This document shows positions 8,888 to 18,270 of a DNA stretch of 64,000 nt, piece after piece. The notes beneath the pieces were generated by a model, which made no database searches, was not told the DNA's origin, and saw nothing but the letters and a program-made list of their open reading frames with translations. A program made the position numbers and the translations under genes. This DNA comes from Variovorax sp. EL159 (lineage in GTDB: Bacteria > Pseudomonadota > Gammaproteobacteria > Burkholderiales > Burkholderiaceae_C). The DNA lies in the NCBI RefSeq assembly GCF_900100965.1, contig NZ_FMUJ01000006.1, positions 248,001-312,000 on the forward strand, given 5' to 3'. How positions within the stretch are numbered: position 1 is the stretch's first letter; each line of letters begins with the position of its first letter.

Positions 8888-9262
8888 GTGAATGGCCCAA
8901 TGCGTCGACAGCGGGCGTGATGGCGTGAAGAAGGAAAGAACTGCGCGCACGACCATACCAGCGCGATGCGTCATGCATGAGGCCCGGCGTGTCGTCCGGT
9001 GACTCATTTTGCGAATGAAAAACGTGCGCCGAAGAAGCTGCTAATTAGGAAGATTTAAGTTTGGCGCTTACTTCGACACAACCGCTGCTTAAGCATTCAT
9101 GACGCGTGCGGGACAAGTGGGCGACAAGCGCGCGGCCGCCACCGACGCACCACAGGCACACCATCAGCGCACAACGAACATCGCATCGCCCCGCACAAGG
9201 CCCTGTACAGATTCGTCGCGCGGGCCGAAACTTCGCGCCCTCTCAACGCCGGAGCTTCTTCA
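8888..9262. other. Intergenic region without a recognisable gene
   Basis: A 375-bp gap between a minus-strand and a plus-strand gene, so it must hold both promoters. The part from about 9005 to 9100 is clearly richer in A+T than the surroundings. I see no convincing -35/-10 pair, terminator, RNA gene or strong coding signal. Confidence 0.5.
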
Positions 9263-10180
9263 GTGAATCCATCGCACGCCAGCCGCACCGCCCTTGCCAC
9301 TTCGCTCATGCGCGCCCTCCACACGCGCAGCGACCCCGCTCCGCTGCTGGACGACCCGTGGGGCGACCGCCTCGTTCCCGAGGCCGTGCGCGCGGTCTTT
9401 CGCGAGCGGGCACTGGCGCAGCACGATGCATCGCATGGCGCCGCTGCAACGCCCGGGCAGGTGCTCGATGCCGCGCTGCACGCCAACGCGGCGTACCCCG
9501 AAGTGATCCTGCGCTCGCGCTACACGGAAGATGCTTTGAAAGACGCCGTGGCCCGCGGCGTCGGGCAGTACGTGATCGTCGGCGCGGGCTTCGACAGCTT
9601 CGTCTGCCGCCGCCCCGCGTGGGCCGAGGGCCTGACCATCTACGAAGTCGATCACCCGGCCACGCAGCAATTGAAGCGCCAGCGCCTGCGCGACTGCGGC
9701 GTTGCCGAATCGCCCTCGGTGCATTTCATCGAAGCCGACCTGTCGGTCGAAGACCTCGGCAGCGCACTCGCGCGATCGCCCTTCCAGGCCGCGAAGCCGA
9801 GCTTCTTCTCGTGGCTCGGCGTCACCGTCTACCTCACGCGGCAGGCCAACCTTGCAGCCCTGCACGCCATCGCCGCCTGCGCGCCGGCCGGCAGTGAACT
9901 GGTCTTCACCTACATCGACGAGGCGGCCCTGCGCCCCGGCCACCTGAACGCAGAGGCCTTCCGCAAGCTGCAGAGCGAGGTGTCGGCGGTGGGCGAGGCT
10001 TTCCTTTGCGGCTTTGCCCCGGCCGAGCTGAAGGCGCTGCTGCTGGAGACCGGCTTTGCCCTGAAAGAAGACCTGGACGGCCACCAGGCCCTGGCGCGCT
10101 ATGACGCCGCGGGCGCCAATGGCTTCAAGCCCGCGGGGGCCGCCCACATCGCGCACGCCGTCAGGTTCCCGTCCGTCTGA
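9263..10180 (+). CDS. Class I SAM-dependent methyltransferase, PPM1/LCMT-like
   Basis: A 305-residue protein with the SAM-binding motif VIVGAGFDSFVCR near residue 105, an acidic loop IYEVDHPATQQLKRQRL that would bind the ribose, and the later VHFIEADLS. These are the marks of the leucine carboxyl methyltransferase/PPM1-like family (also called putative S-adenosyl-L-methionine-dependent methyltransferases), which in bacteria act on unknown small molecules or in secondary metabolism. The start is GTG with CGGAG about ten bases upstream. It is monocistronic as far as can be seen. Substrate unknown. Confidence 0.85.
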   Translation: MNPSHASRTALATSLMRALHTRSDPAPLLDDPWGDRLVPEAVRAVFRERALAQHDASHGAAATPGQVLDAALHANAAYPEVILRSRYTEDALKDAVARGVGQYVIVGAGFDSFVCRRPAWAEGLTIYEVDHPATQQLKRQRLRDCGVAESPSVHFIEADLSVEDLGSALARSPFQAAKPSFFSWLGVTVYLTRQANLAALHAIAACAPAGSELVFTYIDEAALRPGHLNAEAFRKLQSEVSAVGEAFLCGFAPAELKALLLETGFALKEDLDGHQALARYDAAGANGFKPAGAAHIAHAVRFPSV

Positions 10181-10281
10181 GACTGCTAGCGTGCGGGCCA
10201 CTTGTGGCGCGGCTTGCCGATGGCGATGATGGCGCCGACGCGCTGCCACCGGTTTCCACAACCACAACAAGAGGCCCTGTC

Positions 10282-10962
10282 ATGACCGCAAAACCCAACC
10301 TGATCTCCGTCGCCCTCGACGAACTCCACCCGACCCAGATCACCGTCGGCGGGGCCGAGGTGGCGACCAAGCGCGCGCAGTGGAGCCAGCTCAAGCGCAA
10401 GGACCGCGAGCGCACACTGGCTGCGCACTGGTTCCCGGCCGTGCGTGGGCCGGCCGGGCGCTACTACATCGTCGATCACCATCACCTCGGGTGCGCGCTG
10501 CACCAGGAGTCGGTCGACAAGGTGTGGGTGATGCAGCTCGACGATCTCTCCGAGGTCAAGGGCGAGCAGTTCTGGCGGCTCATGGAGTTCCACCGCTGGG
10601 CGCACCCGTTCGACGAAAAGGGCAAGCGGCGCGAGTACGGCGCGATTCCCTCCAGCGTGGCGAAGATGCGCGACGACCCGTACCGCGCCCTCGCCGGCTT
10701 CGTGCGCAAGGCCGGCGGCTACGCGAAGGATGCGGCGCCGTATGCCGAGTTTCTGTGGGCCGATCATTTCCGGCCGCTGCTGCCCGCCAAGAAGCTCCAG
10801 CCTTCGGCCACCGAGCCGATGCCGCAGGCCTCCATCGACAAGGCCGTGGCGCTCGCGCGCGCCGCCGCCGCACGCTACCTGCCGGGCTGGACCGGCGTGA
10901 CCAACGCCACGCCCGCTGCGGTGATGGCACCGGCCGACGCCAACCACAAGCCCGCACCGTGA
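10282..10962 (+). CDS. ParB-like protein of the ParBc_2 type
   Basis: A 226-residue protein. The N-terminal motif HPTQITVGGAEV is followed by DHHHLGCAL, EQFWRLME and DDPYRALAGFVRKAGGY, the pattern of the ParB-like family known as ParBc_2. There is no C-terminal helix-turn-helix and no ParA gene nearby, so it is not a chromosome-partition ParB. Related ParB/Srx folds include nucleotide-binding and nuclease-like proteins. The ATG at 10282 is preferred over the upstream in-frame start because the homologous region begins right after it. It overlaps the SulP gene by 4 bp (GTGA). A second copy of the domain is in the lipoprotein at 28911-31118. Confidence 0.85.
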   Translation: MTAKPNLISVALDELHPTQITVGGAEVATKRAQWSQLKRKDRERTLAAHWFPAVRGPAGRYYIVDHHHLGCALHQESVDKVWVMQLDDLSEVKGEQFWRLMEFHRWAHPFDEKGKRREYGAIPSSVAKMRDDPYRALAGFVRKAGGYAKDAAPYAEFLWADHFRPLLPAKKLQPSATEPMPQASIDKAVALARAAAARYLPGWTGVTNATPAAVMAPADANHKPAP

Positions 10963-12632
10963 GCACCACGTCGCGCCGGCCCGGCATCGCCGACCTGGTG
11001 GCGGGCGTGTCCATCGCGGGGCTGCTGCTGCCCGAGGCGGTGGCCTATTCGGGCATCGCGGGGCTGCCGCCGCAAGCCGGCGTGATCGCGCTCTTCGCGG
11101 GGCTGCTGGTCTACGGCATCTTCGGCAGCAGCCGCTTCGCGATCGTCTCGGCCACCTCGTCGTCGGCCGCGGTGCTGTTCGCGGCCACCACCTCGATTCC
11201 CGGTGTCGACACTGCCACGCGGCTGGCGCTGGGCGCGGGCATCGTGCTGCTGGCCGGGGTCTTCTTCGTCATTGCGGGCATCGCCAAGCTGGGCGCGGTG
11301 TCGAGCCTGATCGCCAAGCCGGTGCTGCGCGGCTTCGCGCTCGGGCTGGCGCTGACCATCGTCATCAAGCAGTTGCCGAAGGTGCTGGCGGTGCAGCCGG
11401 CGCACAGCGATTTCTTCCGGCTCATCGCGGGCCTGGTGTCCGAATGGCGGCACTGGAACCTGGCCGGTGCGGCAATGGCGCTGGCCGCGCTGCTGCTGCT
11501 GCGTGGCCTCGCACGATGGCGCGCCGTGCCGGCGGCGCTGCTGGTGATCGTGTGCGGCATCGCGCTCGACATCAGCGGGCTGTGCCATGCCTGGGGCGTG
11601 GCGGCGGTGGGGCCGATCTCGCTCGACTTCTCGCACCCCGGCGTGCCTTCGCTCGACCGCGCGCAATGGCTGGGGCTGGGCGAGCTGGCCTTTGCCATGG
11701 CGCTGATCCTCTATGCCGAGTCCTATGGCTCGATCCGCACCTTCGCGATGCGCCACGGCGACAACGTGTCGGCCAACCGCGACCTGCTCGCGCTGGGCGG
11801 CGCGAACCTGCTGTCGGCGCTGTTCCAGGGCATGCCGGTGGGCGCGGGCTACTCGGCCACCTCGGCCAACGAATCGGCGGGCGCGCAGAGCCGCGCGGCG
11901 GGCATCGTGGCGGGGCTGGTGGTGCTGGTGGCCGTGCTCACGCTGCTGCCGTGGATCGCGCACACGCCCGAGCCGCTGCTGGCCGCCATCGTGATCAACG
12001 CGGTGAGCCATTCGCTGAACCCTTCGTCGCTGCGGCCGTATTTCCATTGGCGGCGCGACCGGCTGGTGGCATTGGTGGCCGTTGCCGCCGTGCTGCTGCT
12101 GGGCGTACTCGACGGCCTGCTGGCGGCCATCGGCGTGAGCCTGCTGATGCTGCTGCGCGGCTTCTCGCGCACCACGGTGAGCTGGCTCGGCCGGCTGGGC
12201 CAGAGCCATGACTACGTCGACACCGCCCGCCACCCCGAGGCCGTGGTGCCGCCGGGCGTGCTGATCGCACGGCCTGAGGTGCCGCTGTTCTTCGGCAATG
12301 CGGATGCGGTGTTCGTGTCGATCCGCGCCCGCATCGACGCCACGCCGGCGCTGCAGCGCATGGTGCTGAGCCTGGAAGAATCGCCGGACCTCGACGCCAC
12401 CAGCATCGAGGCGATGTGCGACTTTGCAGCCTACGTGCGCGTGCGCGGCGCGCGCCTGTCGCTGGCGCGCGTGAAGGACAACGTGCGCGACCTGCTCGCC
12501 AAGGTCGATTCGCCCGACCTCAAGGCCGAGGTCTATGCACCGTGGAGCGTGGACGACGCGGTGGAGGTATCGCAGAACACGGGTGGCGGCACGCCGGCAC
12601 CCGCCGTCAGCGCTGCGCCGCCTGCCGCCTGA
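10959..12632 (+). CDS. SulP-family inorganic anion transporter with STAS domain
   Basis: A 557-residue protein starting with GTG inside the stop of the ParB-like gene. The N-terminal GIADLVAGVSIAGLLLPEAVAYSGIAG is the SulP signature, about ten membrane segments follow to residue 400, and a C-terminal STAS domain (about residues 430-545) holds SLEESPDLDATSIEAM in place of the usual phosphorylatable DxS loop. SulP proteins carry sulfate, bicarbonate or dicarboxylates into the cell. The anion cannot be decided here. Its 3' end overlaps the 3' end of the convergent AraC-type gene by 26 bp. Coupling to a ParB-like protein is unexplained. Confidence 0.9.
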   Translation: MSTTSRRPGIADLVAGVSIAGLLLPEAVAYSGIAGLPPQAGVIALFAGLLVYGIFGSSRFAIVSATSSSAAVLFAATTSIPGVDTATRLALGAGIVLLAGVFFVIAGIAKLGAVSSLIAKPVLRGFALGLALTIVIKQLPKVLAVQPAHSDFFRLIAGLVSEWRHWNLAGAAMALAALLLLRGLARWRAVPAALLVIVCGIALDISGLCHAWGVAAVGPISLDFSHPGVPSLDRAQWLGLGELAFAMALILYAESYGSIRTFAMRHGDNVSANRDLLALGGANLLSALFQGMPVGAGYSATSANESAGAQSRAAGIVAGLVVLVAVLTLLPWIAHTPEPLLAAIVINAVSHSLNPSSLRPYFHWRRDRLVALVAVAAVLLLGVLDGLLAAIGVSLLMLLRGFSRTTVSWLGRLGQSHDYVDTARHPEAVVPPGVLIARPEVPLFFGNADAVFVSIRARIDATPALQRMVLSLEESPDLDATSIEAMCDFAAYVRVRGARLSLARVKDNVRDLLAKVDSPDLKAEVYAPWSVDDAVEVSQNTGGGTPAPAVSAAPPAA

Positions 12633-13563
12633 ACTCGCTCGGGCTGCCGCCCGTGTGCTCGCGGAACACGCGGCTGAAGTGCGACAGGTTGCCGAAGCCG
12701 GCGGCCAGCGCGATGTCGGTGATCGAGCGCGCCGCGTTCGCCGGGTCGAGCAACTCGCGGATGCTGGCCGCCAGCCGCTGGTGCTGGATGTAGCCGGTCA
12801 GCGTTTCGTCGTCGCCCGCGAAGGCGCTGTGCAGCAGGCGCTTGCTGCAGCGCAGGGCCAGCGCCATGCTGTCGATCGACAGGGCCGGGTCGCGCAGGTT
12901 CTGCGCGACGTGGCGGCGGATGCGGTCCTTCAGCGCCTCGCGCTGGGTCTGCGGTGTTTCCTGCCCCGCGAGTTCCATCAGCGACAGCCGCACCAGATGG
13001 ATCAGCAGCTCGCCCGCGCCGCGTGCGGCGGCCTCGCTCATGAAGGGCAGTTCGAGATAGGTGCTGCGCATGGTCTCCAGCGCCACGCGCGAGATGCCGC
13101 TGCCCCCGCCGATGCGGCGCGCCACGAGGTCGTTGAGCGGCAATGCGGGCGTGGCGAGCTGGTCTTTCGGCAGCATCACGATCAGGTGGTCGCTGCGCTC
13201 GGGGTTGGCCACGGTGTAGTCGGCGGTGGTGTCGTAGAGCGTCCATCCGCCTGAACGCACCGCCGCCGCGCGGCCACGCTGCGTGACCTCGGCCGAGCCC
13301 TGCCAGGGCGCGACGATCTTCAGATAAGGCGTTTCGCTCAGGCGCGCCATCTGCGTGGTGCGCAGCACGCGGTGCCGGTTGGCTTCGAGCCGCGTGAGGA
13401 TCACGTCGCCCGCATGCGAGGCCGCGAGGTGGCCATCGAATTCGCTGTCGTCGTACAGGTCGGAACCCAGGCCGCCGAAGTGGCGCCACACCCATTCGCA
13501 CCACAGCGGCCCGCGCTCCTTCGGCGGGATCTGGTCGGTGGACAGGAGCAGCGAAGCGGTCAT
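12607..13563 (-). CDS. AraC-family transcriptional regulator, FeaR-like
   Basis: A protein of about 318 residues. The N-terminal part (SLLLSTDQIPPKERGPLWCEWV) matches the AraC-binding-like domain of FeaR-type regulators. The C-terminal 100 residues are a double helix-turn-helix AraC domain (SIDSMALALRCSKRLLHSAF, then SITDIALAAGFGNLSHFSRV and GGSPSEFRRQ). FeaR-type regulators often control genes for aromatic aldehyde and amine breakdown. It is divergent from the ABC importer and aldehyde dehydrogenase genes that follow, which it probably controls. An in-frame ATG at 13635 would add 24 residues; MTASLLL at 13563 fits the family better. Confidence 0.85.
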   Translation of the reverse strand: MTASLLLSTDQIPPKERGPLWCEWVWRHFGGLGSDLYDDSEFDGHLAASHAGDVILTRLEANRHRVLRTTQMARLSETPYLKIVAPWQGSAEVTQRGRAAAVRSGGWTLYDTTADYTVANPERSDHLIVMLPKDQLATPALPLNDLVARRIGGGSGISRVALETMRSTYLELPFMSEAAARGAGELLIHLVRLSLMELAGQETPQTQREALKDRIRRHVAQNLRDPALSIDSMALALRCSKRLLHSAFAGDDETLTGYIQHQRLAASIRELLDPANAARSITDIALAAGFGNLSHFSRVFREHTGGSPSEFRRQAAQR

Positions 13564-13775
13564 GCAGGCGGGGACGGCGAGAACGAAAGATTTCAACACG
13601 GAGCCGGGGTGCCGCGCATTGTGAAGCGCCTTCAAGCCCCAAGGGATTTCGGGTTAACCACTAGGCGCATGCACGCTGCGTCAAGTGCTTTGTGCGCGGC
13701 GGGCACAGCACCCGAAAGCCCCCGTTTCTACGATTCCGGGCAGCGGGCGCATGTCGACGCCCACAGGAGACTTTC

Positions 13776-14966
13776 ATGCTTCACCCCAACCGCCGCCACT
13801 GGATCAAGGGCACCGCCACCGCGCTGGGCGCGGCCGCCGTCGCGCCGCAACTGTTTGCTCAGAGTGGCCCCGTGCGCATCGGCTACGCCATCGCGCGCAC
13901 CGGCCCCTGGGCCGCGGGCGCGCAAGTGAGCCAGGAACCCAACTACCTGCTGTGGGCCGAGCAGGTCAACGCGGCGGGCGGCCTGTCGGTGAAGGGCACC
14001 AAGCGCCCCATCGAGCTGATCGGCTACGACGACCGCAGCGAGACCGAGACCTGCGTGCGCACCTTCGAAAAGCTCATGGGCAGCGACAAGGTCGACCTGG
14101 TGCTGCCGCCCTGGGGTTCGGGCGCCAACTTCGCGGTGGCACCGCTGGCCAACCGCTTCGGCTATCCGCTGCTGGCGCCCACGGCGCTGTCGCGCAAGCT
14201 GATCGACATGCACCTGCCCTTCTTCTTCTCGCTGCTGCAGCAGCCCGACAAGATGATGGGCGCGCTGGTCGACATGCTGGTGGCGAACAACGTGAAGACC
14301 ATCGCCATCGTCTACATGGACGACCTGTTCGGGCTGGAGAACTTCGCCGCACTCAACGCTGCGCTGAAGAAGACCAGCATCCAGGTGCTCGACCGCAAGA
14401 GCTACCCGCTGGGCGTGAAAGACCTCGCGCCGGTGCTGCGCACCATGAAGGACCTGAACCCCGACGCCTTCATCGGCATCACCTACCCGCCGGACACCAT
14501 CCTGGCGAGCCGGCAGTCGCGCGAGGTGGGCTTCAACCCCAAGTACTTCTACGCCTCGGTCGGCACCGCCTTCCAGCTCTACAAGAACGTGATGGCGGCC
14601 AACACCGAAGGCGTGATCGGCATGGGCTCGTGGAACGGCAAGACCAGCCCCGAGGCCAAGGCTTACTTCGACGCACACACGAAGAAGTTCGGCAAGGAAC
14701 CCGACCGCTGGGCCAGCGGCCACGCATGGGCCGGCCTGCAGATTCTTCAGCAGGCGGTGGAAAAGGTGGGCCTGGACCGCAAGGCGTTGCGCGACCAGAT
14801 CGCGAAGAACGAGTTCAAGACCATCCTCGGCCCGATCCGCTTCGAGGGCAGCGAGAACGCGTCCATTCCCGGCACCGTCGCGCAGTGGCAGGGCAGCGAC
14901 TTCGAAGTGGTCTGGCCCAAGGACCGCGCCACCGCGCAACTCAGCCCCAAGCCGGCCTGGAAATAA
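13776..14966 (+). CDS. ABC transporter substrate-binding protein, branched-chain/aromatic type (LivJ-like)
   Basis: A 396-residue periplasmic binding protein of the LivJ/peripla_BP_6 class. The N-terminus has a twin-arginine-like signal (NRRHWIKGTATALGAAAVAPQLFAQ), so Tat export is likely. The mature part begins GPVRIGYAIARTGPW and has the bilobed fold features (LVLPPWGSGANFAVAPLANR). AGGAGA lies nine bases before the ATG. It is the first gene of a five-gene importer. Homologues in this order bind branched-chain amino acids, amides, urea or aromatic acids; the neighbouring aldehyde dehydrogenase and FeaR-like regulator favour an aromatic ligand, by inference. Confidence 0.9.
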   Translation: MLHPNRRHWIKGTATALGAAAVAPQLFAQSGPVRIGYAIARTGPWAAGAQVSQEPNYLLWAEQVNAAGGLSVKGTKRPIELIGYDDRSETETCVRTFEKLMGSDKVDLVLPPWGSGANFAVAPLANRFGYPLLAPTALSRKLIDMHLPFFFSLLQQPDKMMGALVDMLVANNVKTIAIVYMDDLFGLENFAALNAALKKTSIQVLDRKSYPLGVKDLAPVLRTMKDLNPDAFIGITYPPDTILASRQSREVGFNPKYFYASVGTAFQLYKNVMAANTEGVIGMGSWNGKTSPEAKAYFDAHTKKFGKEPDRWASGHAWAGLQILQQAVEKVGLDRKALRDQIAKNEFKTILGPIRFEGSENASIPGTVAQWQGSDFEVVWPKDRATAQLSPKPAWK

Positions 14967-14970
14967 CGAC

Positions 14971-15849
14971 GTGTCATTCACTGGATGGGCCGAGCTCCTG
15001 GCCGGCGGATTGATCACGGGCGGCATCTATGCGCTGGTCGCCATCGGGCTGAACCTGCAGTACGGGCTGATGCGCATCATGAACATCTCGCACGGCGAGT
15101 TCCTGATGCTGGGCGCCTTTCTCACGTGGTGGGCGCACACGGCCTTCGGCGTCTCGCCGCTGGTCTTCATGCCGGTGGCCTTCGCGGTGCTGATGGCGCT
15201 GGGCATGGCGGTGCACTGGCTGTGCTTCCGGCAGGTGGCGGCGCGCGCGCCCAACGTCGATGTGTTCGAGGCGCGCAGCCTGATGGTGGGCTTCGGCCTG
15301 ATGTTCCTGGTGCAGAACACCGCGCTGCTGATCTGGGGCGGCGACCTGCGCGGCTACGACTACCTGGCCGAGCCGGTGCAGTTCGGCGAGATGCGCTTCA
15401 CCGCCAACAAGCTGGTGCTGTTCGGCGTGGCGCTGGCACTGAGCCTCGGGCTCATCGCGCTGCTCAAGCTCACGCTGCTGGGCAAGGCGGTGCGCGCGCT
15501 GATGCAGTCGCCCACCGGCGCGCAGCTCGTGGGCATCAACACGAAGCGGCTGCATCCGCTGATGTTCGGCATCGGCCTGGGCCTGTCGGGCGTGGCCGGC
15601 GCGCTGCTGTCGATGACCTATGAAATCTCGCCGTCGATGGGCGAGCCCTACACGGTGACGGCGCTGATCGTCATCACCCTCGGCGGCTTCGGCAGCATCG
15701 CGGGCAGCCTCGTCGGCGGCCTGCTGCTGGGCGTGGTGGAAGCGCTGGGCATGTACTACACGAGCCCCTCGCTCAAGATGCTGCTGTCGTATGCCGTGTT
15801 CATCGGCGTGCTGATCTGGCGGCCCAACGGACTGTTCTCCCGCAGATGA
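14971..15849 (+). CDS. Branched-chain-type ABC permease, LivH-like
   Basis: A 292-residue inner-membrane permease with the LivH signature GGIYALVAIGLNLQYGLMRIMNISHGEFLMLGAF at the start and about eight membrane helices. Start codon GTG, five bases after the stop of the binding-protein gene. The cytoplasmic coupling loop around LMQSPTGAQLVGINTKRL would dock on the ATPases. It ends overlapping the LivM-like gene by 4 bp. Confidence 0.92.
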   Translation: MSFTGWAELLAGGLITGGIYALVAIGLNLQYGLMRIMNISHGEFLMLGAFLTWWAHTAFGVSPLVFMPVAFAVLMALGMAVHWLCFRQVAARAPNVDVFEARSLMVGFGLMFLVQNTALLIWGGDLRGYDYLAEPVQFGEMRFTANKLVLFGVALALSLGLIALLKLTLLGKAVRALMQSPTGAQLVGINTKRLHPLMFGIGLGLSGVAGALLSMTYEISPSMGEPYTVTALIVITLGGFGSIAGSLVGGLLLGVVEALGMYYTSPSLKMLLSYAVFIGVLIWRPNGLFSRR

Positions 15850-16781
15850 TTTCCCTCTTTCAAAACAAGCCGTGGTGGGTGCTGGCCATCGGCCTCGCGC
15901 TGGCGGCCGCCGTGCCGTGGATCGCCTCGGAGTTCGTGGCCTCGGTGGCGCTCGGCTGCCTGATGTACATCGCGCTGGCCACGAGCTGGTCGCTGTTCTG
16001 CGGTGCCACGCGCTACCTGTCGCTCGCCACTTCGGCCTTCTTCGGGCTGGGCGCCTATGCCAGCGCCACGCTGCTCGACGTGCTGCCGTGGCCGCTGGTC
16101 ATCCTGTGCGGCGCGGCCATCGCGAGCGCGGTGGCGGTGCTGATGGGCGCGGCGGTGCTGCACCTGCGCGGCACCTACTTCGCGGTGCTGACCTTCGGCA
16201 TGACGGAGCTGATCCGCCACGCCGTGACCTTCGTCGAGAAGCAGGTGTCGGGCACTGTCGGCCGCGTGCTGACCGTGGTGCCGTCGAACGAGACGGTGTA
16301 CCTCACGGTGCTGGCGATCGCGGGTGCGGCCATTGCGACGGCGCTGCTGGTCAAGCGCAGCCGCTTCGGCCTGGCGCTGGCCGGCATCGGCGCCGACGAG
16401 CAGCGTGCGCAGACGCTCGGCGTCGACACACGTCGCGTGAAGGTGATGGGCTTCGCGCTCACCGCCGCCTTCGCCGGTGCGGTCGGCGCGGCGATGGCGG
16501 TGCGCTGGACGTACATCGATCCGCCGGCCGTGTTCAGCCCCTTCATCGGCTTCCAGACGGTGTTGATCGCGATGATCGGTGGTGCGGCCAGCATCGGCGG
16601 TCCGGTGGCCGCGGCCATCGTGTTCAGCCTGCTGTCGGAAACGCTGCGGCTGCAACTGCCCTACGGCTACATGATGGTGCTGGGCCTGCTGCTGATCCTG
16701 TGCGTGATGTACCTGCCCAACGGCCTCGCGTCGCTGTGGCAGCGCAAGGTGGCGGCGCTGCGGAGGCATGGCCATGAATGA
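15846..16781 (+). CDS. Branched-chain-type ABC permease, LivM-like
   Basis: A 311-residue permease of the LivM class, with ATSWSLFCGATRYLSLATSAFFGLGAY near the N-terminus and the coupling segment LAGIGADEQRAQTLGVDTRRVKVMGF. It forms the membrane heterodimer with the preceding LivH-like protein. The start overlaps the previous stop (ATGA) and the end overlaps the LivG-like gene. A short basic C-terminal tail (QRKVAALRRHG) follows the last helix. Confidence 0.92.
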   Translation: MISLFQNKPWWVLAIGLALAAAVPWIASEFVASVALGCLMYIALATSWSLFCGATRYLSLATSAFFGLGAYASATLLDVLPWPLVILCGAAIASAVAVLMGAAVLHLRGTYFAVLTFGMTELIRHAVTFVEKQVSGTVGRVLTVVPSNETVYLTVLAIAGAAIATALLVKRSRFGLALAGIGADEQRAQTLGVDTRRVKVMGFALTAAFAGAVGAAMAVRWTYIDPPAVFSPFIGFQTVLIAMIGGAASIGGPVAAAIVFSLLSETLRLQLPYGYMMVLGLLLILCVMYLPNGLASLWQRKVAALRRHGHE

Positions 16782-17526
16782 GCGCCCTCTTCTTCTCGAA
16801 GCCCGCGAACTCACCGTGCGCTTCGGCGGACTCACGGCGGTGGACGCGGTCAGCGCCACGCTGCATGCGGGCGAGCTGGTCGGCATCATCGGGCCCAACG
16901 GCGCGGGCAAGACGACCTTCTTCAACGCAATCTCTGGCGTGGTCATGCCCACTTCGGGCCAACTGCTGGTGGAAGGCAACGTCGACCTCACGCGGCGCGG
17001 CCCGCATCTTTATGCGGCGCACGGCATCGCGCGCACCTTCCAGACGCCGCGCGTCATGGCCGACATGACGCTCGAAGACAACGTGCGCTTCGGCATGCAG
17101 TTCGCGGGGCGGCATCGCGCGCCCATCGCGGGGCTGGGCAGCACGGGCGAGATTCTCGACATGCTGGGCCTCGGCGGCCTCGCAAAGAACATCGCTGCCG
17201 ACGTGACTCCTTCGCAGCAACGCCTGCTGGAGATCGGCATGGCACTGGGCACCCGGCCGCGCGTGCTGCTGCTCGACGAAGTGGCGGCGGGGCTCACCGA
17301 AGCCGAGGTCGATGCCATGGCGCGGCGCATCCGCCGGCTGCGCGACGAGCACGGCCTCACGGTCGTGTGGATCGAGCATGCGGTCGCCACGCTGCTGAAG
17401 TACGTCGAGCGCGTGCTGGTGCTGCACCAGGGCCGCAAGATCGCCGACGGCACGCCGGCAGAAGTCGTACGCAATGCCGAGGTGGTCGAGGCCTATCTGG
17501 GCGACGAGATGGAGGCCACCGCATGA
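16774..17526 (+). CDS. Branched-chain-type ABC ATP-binding protein, LivG-like
   Basis: A 250-residue ATPase with Walker A GPNGAGKTT, Walker B VLLLDEVAAGL and a switch histidine in VVWIEHAV. The signature is degenerate: VTPSQQRLLEIGMAL replaces the usual LSxGQQ/LSYGQQR motif, and the segment HGIARTFQTPRVMADMTLEDNV is LivG-like. The ATG at 16774 has GGAGG seven bases upstream; the ATG at 16768 is too close to that site. It overlaps LivM by 8 bp and LivF by 4 bp. The changed signature motif should be noted, since it contacts ATP across the dimer. Confidence 0.9.
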   Translation: MNERPLLLEARELTVRFGGLTAVDAVSATLHAGELVGIIGPNGAGKTTFFNAISGVVMPTSGQLLVEGNVDLTRRGPHLYAAHGIARTFQTPRVMADMTLEDNVRFGMQFAGRHRAPIAGLGSTGEILDMLGLGGLAKNIAADVTPSQQRLLEIGMALGTRPRVLLLDEVAAGLTEAEVDAMARRIRRLRDEHGLTVVWIEHAVATLLKYVERVLVLHQGRKIADGTPAEVVRNAEVVEAYLGDEMEATA

Positions 17527-18233
17527 GCGCCGCACAACTCACCGTGCGCGGCCTCTCCGCCGGCTACCACGGCTTTCAAGTGATTCAAGGCATGGACCTC
17601 GATGTGTCGCCCGGCGTCACCGTCGTGCTCGGGCCCAACGGCGCGGGCAAGACCACGCTGCTGAAGGCGCTGGCCGGGCTGCTGCCGCGCACGGGTGATG
17701 CATTGCTCGACGGCGCCGCGCTGCCTTCCGGCGAGGCCACGGCCTGCGTGCGGCGCGGCCTTGCACTGGTGGCCGAAGGCCGTCAGCTCTTTCCGCAGAT
17801 GACCGTCACCGAGAACCTCGAACTCGGCGGCTGGCTCATTCCCGCGCGGCTGCGCACCGAGCGCCTCGCGCGTGCCTTCGACGACTTTCCGCGTTTGAAG
17901 GAACGCGCCACGCAACTGGCCGGCACCATGAGCGGCGGCGAGCAGCAGATGGTGGCGGTGGCGCGCGCCATGATGAGCGGGCCACGCCTGCTGATGCTCG
18001 ACGAGCCTTCGCTCGGCCTTGCGCCGCGCATGGTCGACGAGCTGCTGGCCATCGTGCGCCGCATCGCGTCGCAGGGCGTGACCGTGCTGATGGTCGAGCA
18101 GAACGTGCGCAAGGCGCTGCAGGCCGCGGACCGTGGCTATGTGCTCGAACGCGGCCGCGTCGTCGCCTCGGGCGAGGCGCAGGCGCTGCTGCATTCCGAC
18201 GTGGTGCGCCAGGCCTACCTGGGCGTCGCCTGA
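17523..18233 (+). CDS. Branched-chain-type ABC ATP-binding protein, LivF-like
   Basis: A 236-residue ATPase with Walker A GPNGAGKTT, LVAEGRQLFPQMTVTENLELG (the LivF Q-loop region), signature MSGGEQQM, Walker B LLMLDEPSLGLAP and VLMVEQNV. It pairs with the LivG-like subunit. It begins inside the LivG stop and is followed after 37 bp by the aldehyde dehydrogenase on the same strand, with GAAGGA before that gene, so all six genes are probably one transcript. Confidence 0.92.
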   Translation: MSAAQLTVRGLSAGYHGFQVIQGMDLDVSPGVTVVLGPNGAGKTTLLKALAGLLPRTGDALLDGAALPSGEATACVRRGLALVAEGRQLFPQMTVTENLELGGWLIPARLRTERLARAFDDFPRLKERATQLAGTMSGGEQQMVAVARAMMSGPRLLMLDEPSLGLAPRMVDELLAIVRRIASQGVTVLMVEQNVRKALQAADRGYVLERGRVVASGEAQALLHSDVVRQAYLGVA

Positions 18234-18270
18234 TCCATTCATTCCCCTTTTTCCTGAAGGACACACACCC

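Noticed and set aside
10282..10962. Chromosome-partition ParB and a nearby replication origin
   Set aside because: No ParA gene, no parS-like site seen, no ParB helix-turn-helix; motifs fit the separate ParBc_2 family.
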